A DNA stretch of 64,000 bases from DASPKM01 sp035628135 (lineage in GTDB: Bacteria > Bacteroidota > Bacteroidia > Chitinophagales > Chitinophagaceae). A program made the position numbers and the translations under genes. The stretch is from contig DASPKM010000002.1 in the NCBI GenBank assembly GCA_035628135.1, forward strand, positions 62,001-126,000. Direction: 5' to 3'. Each line of letters opens with the position of its first letter. Position 1 is the stretch's first letter. Below, one piece after another: positions 53,401 through 61,900 of the stretch. A model generated the notes under the pieces. It searched no databases. It worked only from the letters and a program-made list of their open reading frames with translations, and was not told where the DNA came from.

Positions 53401-56400
53401 TGGATGAAAAAAGTTTTGAATTGAATGGCATCGCGCCTGCGGCCGGCAATTTGTTGTCGTACGATGATGTGCGATCGCAGGTCAGTTCGCTCATTACCTC
53501 ATCCATTCCGTTCAATGCGCCTTTCACCACCGGCGCACAGGCGAGGTTGATGCAATGGGTAAGAACTTATTATTGGAATGATGCCCTTACCGCGGTGCTG
53601 CCGTTTGGCACGGCCACCACTAAGCCGCTGATGCATCACATGGAAACTGCCTGCTTCAACGATTCATTTTTAGCGGACGCGCTCGATACGCGTTTCCAGC
53701 CATCGATGCCTTCGGAATTGGGTTATGTTTTGCGTGATAATTTGTGGTGGCATACAGGCGAGATCATGAACTACCGGCCCGCCACCGAGTTCAACGTGTT
53801 CGATTTTGAAATGCAACCCGATGGCAGCATCAAGTCCTATACATTCGATGCTTATTTCCTGAATATCATAAATGTTACAGATCCCGCGGGCAATACCATT
53901 GCAGCACAACTGGATTATCATTTCCTGGCGCCAGACCGTATCACGGACATCAATATGAATGTGTCTGAGGTATTGTACGATCCGCTGGGGATAATTGCCT
54001 GCTCCACCATTCACGGTACCATTGCTGCGGCAAATGGAGCCATTGTCCCGTACGGCAATGACGCGCTTGCCGACTACACACCGCAAACGGCCTTCAGCTT
54101 CGAAGACATTGTATCGGACCCACAGCGCTTTGTGCAAGGCATGTCGATATTTACTTATTATGAATTAGACACCTGGCAAAATCAAATGCAGCCATTGCGC
54201 AGCATTACCATCAGCCGCGAAGAATGGGTGCACCCCGGAACAGGACTGCGGCAGGATCTGAGCAGGAGCCAGGTAGACATAGATTACCTCGACGCTTTCG
54301 GCCGGAGCCTGCAAGTTAAAAAACTGGTAGATCCCGGGCTTGCCATTGCGCGGGATACAGCCGGCAACATCGTTACGCTCGATGGTGATCCGGTGCTGGC
54401 AGTGGCGGCTCGGCGCTGGCTTGTTTCAGGGCATGCGATATACAATAACAAGCAAAACATTATACGCCAGTTCGAAGAATATTATTCGCCGGCATTTGAG
54501 TTTGAATCCGATGAACTGCTGGAACATTTCGGTCATTCAACCCTTAGCTTTTACGACGCCGTCGGCCGGAATATGCGGACCGAATTCCCGGACGGCACCC
54601 TTACCAAAACAGAAATAACGCCGTGGCTTACCCGAAAATACGACCAGGTAGATGCCATCGAAGGCAGCGTGTATGAACTGGAAAAAGAAGCGCTGCTGGA
54701 TGCCGGCGATCCCGAAAAGCTTGCCCTGCACAAGGCGCAGGTGCATAAGAACACGCCTGTCATCACGTACCTAGATTCGGCAGGGCGCGCATTTTTGGTG
54801 GAAGAAAGCAATTCCGATGGGCTTATCAAACGTACCCGCAGTACGTTGGATTTTTCAGGATCACCGGTAGTGATAACCGATCCCCGCACGTTGGTTGCGT
54901 TTACCTATAAACGTGATATGCTGGGCCGGGCCTTTCACGAGCACAGCCTCGACGCCGGCGATAAATGGCAATTCCCCAACGCATCTAACAAGGCCGTGCA
55001 TCTTTGGGATGCACGCGGCGTGCACCAGCATTTCAGCTACGATGCATTGGGACGCGTTACGAGCATTCATGTAGACGGCGCAATGGGAATGGACCATACC
55101 ACCGAACGGTTGGTATATGGTGAATCCCTGCCCGCTGCGGATGCCATCAATCACAACCAGCGGGGCCAATTGGCTGAGCATTATTCCGCCGCAGGGGTGC
55201 TAAGGGTGCGCCGGTATAATTTAATGGGCACCGTGCTTGACCACGAAAGGCAACTGGTAGCTGAATACAAAAATATTCCCGACTGGACCGACCCATCGAT
55301 TATGCAATGGTTGCCCGAAGTATATTCTACCAGCGTTGAGTATGATGCCATCGGCAGGTTGAAGGAAAGCAGGCTTCCCGATAACACTACGCGCAGGTAT
55401 ACCTACCTGCAAAGCGGCGAAGTAAGCGAGGCGCTGCTTACCACCGGCGATGGAGCCATCAGCAATATGCCCATACTGCATAGTCCTGTATACAATGCAC
55501 GCGGTCAGCAAACGCAGGTAACATTGGGCAATGGAGTGGTCAGGAATTTCCATTATCATCCGCATTCCTACCGGCTCGCCCGCATGACGGCACACCTTCC
55601 TGCAACAGGCAGGCAGTACCAGGACATACGGTACACATATGATGCAGCAGGAAACCTGGTATTCGTAATGGATGAAGCACAATCGGCAACATCTTCATTG
55701 ATCAGCGGCCTTGCTGTAAGCCCGCAAAAAGAATTTACCTACGATTCGTTCTATCAATTGGTAGAGGCAAGGGGAAGAACGCATCAATCGCTCGATCATC
55801 GCGACTATGCACATGCGCCCGATGCGCCCGGATTTATCAAGGGCACGCGGCACCTGGCACTGAACAACGGCGCGGCCATCAGGCGTTATCGCCATACTTA
55901 CCAGTACGATCTGTCGGGCAACATGTTGCAGATGACGCACCGCACCGATCCGCTGGGCGCCGAATCTCCATTTATATGGCAGCGCAACTATTGGGTTTCC
56001 AATAATTCCAATCGCTCTTTGCCCGCGCTCGATTTCAGCAATAATCCTGTTTCAAATGCCGAATCGAGGTTCGACGCAGCAGGCAACTGCGTCTATCTTC
56101 CACACCTGCACAGTTTCGAATGGAACTATGTAAGCCAGTTGAAAGCTGCGGTTATTATTGAGCGCACTGGCCAACCGAATGATGCCGAATACTATGTATA
56201 TGGACCGGAAAGCCAGCGCATGCGCAAAGTAACCGAGCGGCTGGTGGCAGGACAATTGGAGATAACGGAAAAAATATATCTCGATGGATGCGAAATAAAA
56301 CGCATCCGGCTCAATAACACGGTAACGCTTAACCGAATTACTTCACAGCTCACAAATGGACAACAGCTCGTGGCGCTATTGCATCAATGGACAGTAGACA

Positions 56401-58922
56401 CCGGCAACCGCGAAACCGACAATATATCCCAGAAAAAAATACACTATCAACTGGGAGAAAACCAGTCTGCTTCTCATCTGGAATTGAACGAAGCGGGCGA
56501 CATCATCAGTTATGAAGAATATTTTCCCTTCGGCTGCACTTCATTCATTGCCGGCAATAACCAGCGGGATATACGCCTGAAAGACTATCGCTATTCCGGC
56601 AAGGAGCGCGACGACGCCACTGGTTTGTATTATTATGGATACCGTTACTATGCTACCTGGATGTGCAGGTGGCTAAGCCCTGATCCCATAGGACACGAAG
56701 ATGCATTGAACCTGTACCAGTTCACACACAATAACCCGGTGAATGAAGAAGACGAAGAAGGATTGCAAAGCGGTGGCGGTGGAGGAGGCGGTGGTAATAC
56801 CGGAACACAAAGCACCACCAATGCTCCTATGCCCTGGCCACGCGTGTATGGATGGAAATACAAAGGAGAGTCGGGAGAAATAGTGGTCAACAATATGGGT
56901 GAGCTGCATGCCTGGATAAAAGAATGGAAGAAAACACATCCCGATGTGCCGGTTAATATCAGGAAGGAAAAAGGCGATGAGAAAGCGATTACTTTAACGC
57001 CTGTTGTACAACCCGATGGCACGATGGTATTTCCCACCATAATGGTTGGTTCTAAAGACGATATGATTTCAGAGGTGGACCCTGCCGGCACAGGCGACGG
57101 TGCTGCCGGCGAGGGAGCGTTTGGCACAGACACGAGTTCCGGTGTGAGTGGCTCAAACGAAGGAAGTGAAAGCAACGGAGGCAGCGCAGGAAATGGCAAT
57201 GATTCATCAGGAAATGTTGGAAATGCCACCGGCATAACAGGTACCATCGGTAATGGCACAGGTGGAACCGGCGCAGGAGTAAATAACGGTACAGGTACAA
57301 CAGGTACGGGCAATGGAAAATCCGGCGGCAACAAGGGCAATGGCACAAATGGGGCGGGCGCGGGCATACCCGGCTTTGGCTCGGGAATAAATGGAGGCAA
57401 TGGCTCGGGGCGCAATGGAAACAGCACCCGATCACGTACGGGACCTAAGTTAACCGGCGGCCGCGAAGGTGGTACAGGTACAGAATCTGTTGATCCCGAT
57501 GCGCCATGGTCATTGAACGGAGTGCAAGGCAGTAACGGAACGGGTGATGTGCAAATTGGTCCTCCGGGCGCAACGCCTCAACCCGGCGATCCCAGCGGCG
57601 ATCCTGATGGAAGTCCGAATGGTCGTCCAGGTGGAAAAGAAAAGCCGCGTGAATTGGAATGGTGGGAAACAGCTTTGATCGTTGCTGCGGTAATAGTAGT
57701 AGTTGTTGTGCTCACCATTGCAACCGCTGGCGTAGCTACCGCGGTTTTAGGTACTGCCGCGGCCACTTCATTGGGAGGATTACTTGCTATCGGCACTGCA
57801 TCTGGATTTGTCGCCGGATTTGCAGGTGATCTTACCAGTCAAAGTCTTACACTGGCATTTCAGGATAGGAATGTAATTCACAATCTCGACGTAGGCCAGG
57901 CATTTGAATCCGGCGCTATCGGTGGAGTGGTGGGCTTTGCTACGGCGGGCACGGGTGCTGCATTTACGAGTTCATTGCGCGGAAGTCTTACTGCTGCTAA
58001 TTCAGCACGCGCGGCAGGAACAGCAACCTTAACGCAACGCGCAATGCTCTCGACAGAAGCCGCATTTAATAATTCCGCAACAGTGCGCACTACACTAAGA
58101 GCTACCAGCGGCGCTGCCACGGGAGGATTCGGTGGATCTACGTCAGAAGCCACGCGGCAATTGATAAAGGATGGAAGGATCAGCAATGGCGACAGGGTTA
58201 TGGATGCAGGATTGCAGGGCATGGCTTTTGGCGCAGTGTTGAATGCGGGCATCGGGCACGTGGGCGACCGCGCAAGAGCTGCTGCGTCCAACACATCGAA
58301 TGAAACGGTTGCATTGCCTCCCGCTTCTGCGCCGCCGGCTTCATCTTCTTCATCTTTCAGATCAGGCCCAAGGCCCCTGCCAAGGCAACCTGTAGATAAA
58401 TCCAGGATTGAAAGCGCACCGGTGCGGCTTGCGCAAGGAGGCAGGGATACCCGAAGCGACCGCATGACAGTGCGCGTTGCTCCGGATGGAACCAGGATGG
58501 TAGACTCACGGACAGGCGTACTCGATCCCTCCCACGGCCGGGGTACCGGTACCACCGGCGCGGCACAAAGAGAAGCACAGGCACAGCATACAGAATTGCT
58601 GAAGGCCAGACAGGGCAACGTCATGCAGGCCGGCCACACCCGCCCCAAACGGGCAGGCGGTGGCGGTGGTGCCGGGGAAACATTCCCGCAATGGGGATCG
58701 ATGAACGGGGGACAATGGCGCCTGTTCGAAGACAGGGTAATGCAACTTGTAATGAGCTCTGGTCCCAACGACCGGATCATATTCAGCATGCAGCCACGCT
58801 ATCCGTCAGCAACAGCCACCATGCCCACGCAGGTAGTTTATTTCCTCCGCATCAACGGAAGAACAGTAGTGCGTGCCATATTCAGCAACATGCCAGGCCG
58901 CAAATACGCGCGGTTCTTCTAA
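50463..58922 (+). CDS. Tc toxin TcB-TcC fusion (SpvB/TcdB/RHS) with C-terminal nuclease domain
   Basis: A 2819-residue protein. Start at ATG 50463 (a TTG two codons upstream is less likely); no signal peptide. The N-terminal SpvB domain (about 10-330) has SGSVTISVDVPLTGGRNGFG and LSLSYGSGGGNSTFGTGW. FG-GAP/VCBS repeats follow (about 440-670: DFDGDGNINLVV, DITGNGLSDLVTV, DMTGDGLPDQVRV), then TcdB middle domains (about 670-1000) and YD repeats of the RHS cocoon (about 1300-2070). The RHS end DPIGHEDALNLYQFTHNNP (Asp2074, Asp2080) and EEDEEGL (Leu2101) match the TcC self-cleavage site. After it come a Gly/Ser/Thr/Asn-rich linker, a hydrophobic segment (about 2400-2455) and a C-terminal domain with QAGH (His2725) and NGGQW (Asn2748), like DNA/RNA non-specific endonucleases (Endonuclea_NS_2). 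Confidence 0.88.
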   Translation: MPSAPDFKKTDIKEILIPHQVAVDPQSGSVTISVDVPLTGGRNGFGPELSLSYGSGGGNSTFGTGWALAGLASVSLFLKDGYPEYGKEMKYSFGGQELIPLLEQQQGTWVHKTAENGTHFIYYYRPQIDTTFIRLEKWVQKTNAQIHWRLRNKGGQLMIFGMDPSGSTRISDPMHPDNVFQWMIEAQYDNLGNAMVFEYVRENHDLIDLSTSYERHRANGSGLAQQYIKRIKYGNTVPAFADIPAASQQWLFEVVMDYGEHGNTPATAYNMVNAWPARFDPFSTYGPGFEVRTYRLCRRILMFHHITELGNGPTLIGNLQLTYLEQPTSETVLQQLYYTGYKRNAATNVYEQKSLPPLAFQYSQPDIEQSFTPASISSVENVPAGIGGGNYKWIDLYGEGLPGILFEMNESWYYKPNLGNGILGPQELVAQKPSALTGVFSLSDFDGDGNINLVVLQGRDAGYYEYDRDSGSWGGFTAFAAAPQISGLGSHTQLVDITGNGLSDLVTVEQDRIIWFAAKGKDGFEAPVQISKPSSNGVSRTPTVGVNAMLDYFLADMTGDGLPDQVRVQNGRVEYWPNLGYGRFGEGIVMENAPVLDHGFEFDAAKVRLIDLIGTGTSDLLYIGKGEITYWINLGGNKFLPGKTITGLPYVDQYSNLQVMDFLGDGLPCLVWSAPLDRSGHPLQYLKLNQGMKPHLLLQVQNNMGQEVNIHYGHSAKHYLRDKNAGSPWLTRLPSHSVVVDEIVTIDHIGNTRFKQRYEYHDGYFDGEDRAFRGFGLVDHYDSDAYQGSGGIPETEFTDPVCTRTWYHSGNAGMERKRAAQYYSGLAAVYDDYVIEDEGSLNTKEFSKALKGMSGQVIRTEIYGLDKQGRRNDHPFQVDYSKYLVRRLQPSTVKHDAVFGVFSIEQFGYTYENIPTHPRIQHTLNLVIDQHGSAIQVAKAAYPSTDPAAQPEQQQMHLQLVVSTHTFFDDADNYILSIPLDEKSFELNGIAPAAGNLLSYDDVRSQVSSLITSSIPFNAPFTTGAQARLMQWVRTYYWNDALTAVLPFGTATTKPLMHHMETACFNDSFLADALDTRFQPSMPSELGYVLRDNLWWHTGEIMNYRPATEFNVFDFEMQPDGSIKSYTFDAYFLNIINVTDPAGNTIAAQLDYHFLAPDRITDINMNVSEVLYDPLGIIACSTIHGTIAAANGAIVPYGNDALADYTPQTAFSFEDIVSDPQRFVQGMSIFTYYELDTWQNQMQPLRSITISREEWVHPGTGLRQDLSRSQVDIDYLDAFGRSLQVKKLVDPGLAIARDTAGNIVTLDGDPVLAVAARRWLVSGHAIYNNKQNIIRQFEEYYSPAFEFESDELLEHFGHSTLSFYDAVGRNMRTEFPDGTLTKTEITPWLTRKYDQVDAIEGSVYELEKEALLDAGDPEKLALHKAQVHKNTPVITYLDSAGRAFLVEESNSDGLIKRTRSTLDFSGSPVVITDPRTLVAFTYKRDMLGRAFHEHSLDAGDKWQFPNASNKAVHLWDARGVHQHFSYDALGRVTSIHVDGAMGMDHTTERLVYGESLPAADAINHNQRGQLAEHYSAAGVLRVRRYNLMGTVLDHERQLVAEYKNIPDWTDPSIMQWLPEVYSTSVEYDAIGRLKESRLPDNTTRRYTYLQSGEVSEALLTTGDGAISNMPILHSPVYNARGQQTQVTLGNGVVRNFHYHPHSYRLARMTAHLPATGRQYQDIRYTYDAAGNLVFVMDEAQSATSSLISGLAVSPQKEFTYDSFYQLVEARGRTHQSLDHRDYAHAPDAPGFIKGTRHLALNNGAAIRRYRHTYQYDLSGNMLQMTHRTDPLGAESPFIWQRNYWVSNNSNRSLPALDFSNNPVSNAESRFDAAGNCVYLPHLHSFEWNYVSQLKAAVIIERTGQPNDAEYYVYGPESQRMRKVTERLVAGQLEITEKIYLDGCEIKRIRLNNTVTLNRITSQLTNGQQLVALLHQWTVDTGNRETDNISQKKIHYQLGENQSASHLELNEAGDIISYEEYFPFGCTSFIAGNNQRDIRLKDYRYSGKERDDATGLYYYGYRYYATWMCRWLSPDPIGHEDALNLYQFTHNNPVNEEDEEGLQSGGGGGGGGNTGTQSTTNAPMPWPRVYGWKYKGESGEIVVNNMGELHAWIKEWKKTHPDVPVNIRKEKGDEKAITLTPVVQPDGTMVFPTIMVGSKDDMISEVDPAGTGDGAAGEGAFGTDTSSGVSGSNEGSESNGGSAGNGNDSSGNVGNATGITGTIGNGTGGTGAGVNNGTGTTGTGNGKSGGNKGNGTNGAGAGIPGFGSGINGGNGSGRNGNSTRSRTGPKLTGGREGGTGTESVDPDAPWSLNGVQGSNGTGDVQIGPPGATPQPGDPSGDPDGSPNGRPGGKEKPRELEWWETALIVAAVIVVVVVLTIATAGVATAVLGTAAATSLGGLLAIGTASGFVAGFAGDLTSQSLTLAFQDRNVIHNLDVGQAFESGAIGGVVGFATAGTGAAFTSSLRGSLTAANSARAAGTATLTQRAMLSTEAAFNNSATVRTTLRATSGAATGGFGGSTSEATRQLIKDGRISNGDRVMDAGLQGMAFGAVLNAGIGHVGDRARAAASNTSNETVALPPASAPPASSSSSFRSGPRPLPRQPVDKSRIESAPVRLAQGGRDTRSDRMTVRVAPDGTRMVDSRTGVLDPSHGRGTGTTGAAQREAQAQHTELLKARQGNVMQAGHTRPKRAGGGGGAGETFPQWGSMNGGQWRLFEDRVMQLVMSSGPNDRIIFSMQPRYPSATATMPTQVVYFLRINGRTVVRAIFSNMPGRKYARFF

Positions 58923-58961
58923 AAGACAACGACGCAATTATCATTTCAGAAAATATCCTTT

Positions 58962-61900
58962 ATGCCAATCTTAAGAGGTACTATACTCGACAGCCAGACA
59001 AGGCGCCCGCTTTCCCGCTTGAAAATAGATGCATGGGACAAGGACAACGATGTAAGCGATCAACTGGGCAGCACCGTGAGCGATGAACGCGGCCGGTTTA
59101 CCATAAGCTACGACCCCGAACGCTATAAAGACAATAGAGACAATACGCTCGACGTGTTCTTCATTGTTTACAAAGACAATAAGGTAATACACAACACAGA
59201 AGAAAGGCCGATGCGCGAGATCCGCGAACTGGACAGCATCGTGATCGAAGTTGGCATGAGGGAGCCCGGTGGCGACGGCCCCGCCTTTATGGTGCAGGGA
59301 AAGGTAATAGAAGTAACAACAAAACAACCGGCCACCGGCCTGAGGATAGAAGCCTGGGATAGGGATGACCGTAAGAGCGACTTCCTTGGCATGTGCTTTA
59401 CCAATTCCGCCGGTGAATTTACCATCACCTACGACGTGCATCATTTTAACACAGATACCACCGCCGACCAGCCTGATATTTTTTTCAGGGTATTTGCCGG
59501 TGATGCCTGCATCCATAGTACCGAGGCGCAACCAGTACGCAATCCCGGCCGGCTATATGATATTGTCATCGAAATTGAATCGGATCCCGATGTGCTTGTG
59601 CCAAGGACACCGATTATTTTCAATAATACAGACGCTACGCAACTACACCAGTTCGTTACACAGCCCGTACAGGAAATACAAAGAACTGATCCCGCATTCT
59701 ACCAGCGCCTGGCAGACAAGGCAGCACAACATCTTCATGAATCGTTGGTGCAGCACTTCAGCAATATTTCGCTGGAAGTAAGATTATTCGTGCGCAAGCT
59801 GAACCTGCAGGATATATTGTCCAGGAGCGACGAATCATTGAAACTGGTATTGAAGAGCATGATCAGCCGCAGCCGCCTGTCCCGGATAGCAAAACAGGAA
59901 GCGCTGGAAAAGTTGGAGGAATGGCAGGGCCCTGCTTCCATGCAGGAAGTTATCATGCCCGATATGCCCCTGAATGAGCATCCACTATTCAGCAAAGAAC
60001 TGAAAAGGGCCGACCTCTTTAAAGCAGCATCCATTACAGGACTCACCGCGCAAGCCACTGACCAGCTCACGCGGCGAAGCACAGACCTGGAATCATTGAA
60101 TGACGAATTTTTGGAAAAGCTCGTACAGGACAGAATACTAACAGCGGCCGAGGCGGGTTCGCTCGGTATTACCGCTAATCTCGTGCAATTGACCGCGGGC
60201 GATACAAAGTTTGCGGAGATCATCAGGAGTAGTCTTCCCACACAGGACACGCAGGCACTTAAGCACCTGGCTACCCTTACGCGTGCCGACTGGGAAACCA
60301 TGATCGAAAGAAACGCCATTGAAGTGCCGAAGGACACTACGGCGAAAGCTTATGCAGCCTTTATGCGCAAGCAAGCCGAAATGCTTTTTCCCAATGAAGC
60401 GTACGCTGCGCTGCATCGGTTATTGGTAAGGGATAGTTTCGTGCAACAGGCACGCGACATAGAGCCCTTGCTTGCAAACAATGAGCAATTGTTCAACAAC
60501 ATTCCATTCCACAGCCTCAACCTTTCCAACATACCCGAACCCGCACACGCAGAACTGAAAAAAAGATATGAGGAAGTGGCCAGGGTCCTGAACCGCTATC
60601 CCGGGCTGGACCTGGCTTCAGTAATGAAAGACAGGAACCTGTCGGCCGACCAAAAGTTCCAGGAGGCTTCGCGGCGCGTGCAAATGATCCGGGATTTTTA
60701 CAATGCCAATAAAGACGTTGCATTCCTTTATCTCGATTATTCGCCCGACAGCGAAGACCTGCGGCAATTACAGATGCAGAACTTATCTGAGGCGGATCGT
60801 GTCCTTGTATTGCAAAACCTTCGCGCGGCACAGCGAATGTACCGCCTGACCCAGGATGCAGAACATGCACAGGCTTTGATGGAACAAGGATATCATGCGG
60901 CCTACCAGATAGCTTCCGACAGCTTCTCCAATTTTGCAAGAACCACCGGCATGGACACCAGCGTTGCACGCAAGTATTACGAGGGCGCGCAAAATGTGAG
61001 CAAGAAAGTACTGGCCAACACGGGTACCATCTTCGATTATGTTTATGGAGGTTTGGATTGGCTGGCCCCTGTCGGCAACCTTCCAGGCCAGGCCTTACCA
61101 TACCTGAAGCGCGTGGACGGGTTTGCGGACCTTTTTGGTAACCAAAACTTTTGCAGGTGCAACCATTGCCAATCTATCATAAGTCCCGCTGCTTATTTTG
61201 TGGACCTGATGGATTTTTTGAAGAAGCATATTTTGGACGAACATTTCAAAGGCGCCGATGCAAACCATGTTCTTAGCCCCAAGGTACGCCGTCCCGATCT
61301 CTGGCAAAGCCTAAAGCTCACCTGCGAGAATACACATACGCTGATCCCTTACCTCGTGATCATTAATGAGATCCTTGAGAATTACATCGCTACAAGGCCC
61401 GGCAGTGGCTTCGTCGGCAGCCTTAATAACAGGAACGCTGTAGAAGATTTTGTGTACAAGCGCTTGTACAATCTTCCTGCCATCAGGAGCTTTACGCAAC
61501 CATTCTTTTTACCGTTGACAGAACTGGAAATTTACCTCAGCCATTTTCCCTTGAAGAAAGAGCAGGTTGCACGGGAAGTGCTGGCATATATGAACGATAC
61601 CGCCAATATAGTCCCGCAATCACAATTGTATTTATCCGGTACGGCATACAACCTTATTGCAGCGCCTAACGCGGCTGCTCCTTTCCTTAGCAGCGTGTAC
61701 GGCATAAGTTTTCCGCCCTCAGGTACTATCACGCCTAAGGACGTTCAGTTGTTCCTGCAAAAAATGGATGTTACGCGCAAGCTGTTCACCGAGCTTATCC
61801 AAACGCGGTTTGTATCGGCCAATAATACGCAAGCTGTCACCATCAAACCCATTACCAGTCCGGGCAGCGTACAACCGGACAAGGAAGAAATCCATGCGCT

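Noticed and set aside
56648..57427. Long Pro-rich open frame on the minus strand across the Gly-rich toxin linker
   Set aside because: It is the complement of a GGN/GGC-rich coding region, which gives Pro/Leu codons without stops. No start context or family match; the plus-strand frame is the real gene.
57878..58789. 303-codon open frame on the minus strand inside the toxin gene
   Set aside because: Antisense shadow of the Ala/Gly/Thr-rich C-terminal part. The composition is that of complemented codons and there is no recognisable domain.
58922..58962. Immunity gene after the nuclease toxin, as in contact-dependent RHS systems
   Set aside because: Only 39 bases lie between the stop and the TcA start. 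Tc toxins aimed at eukaryotic cells need no immunity protein, which fits the Tc assignment.
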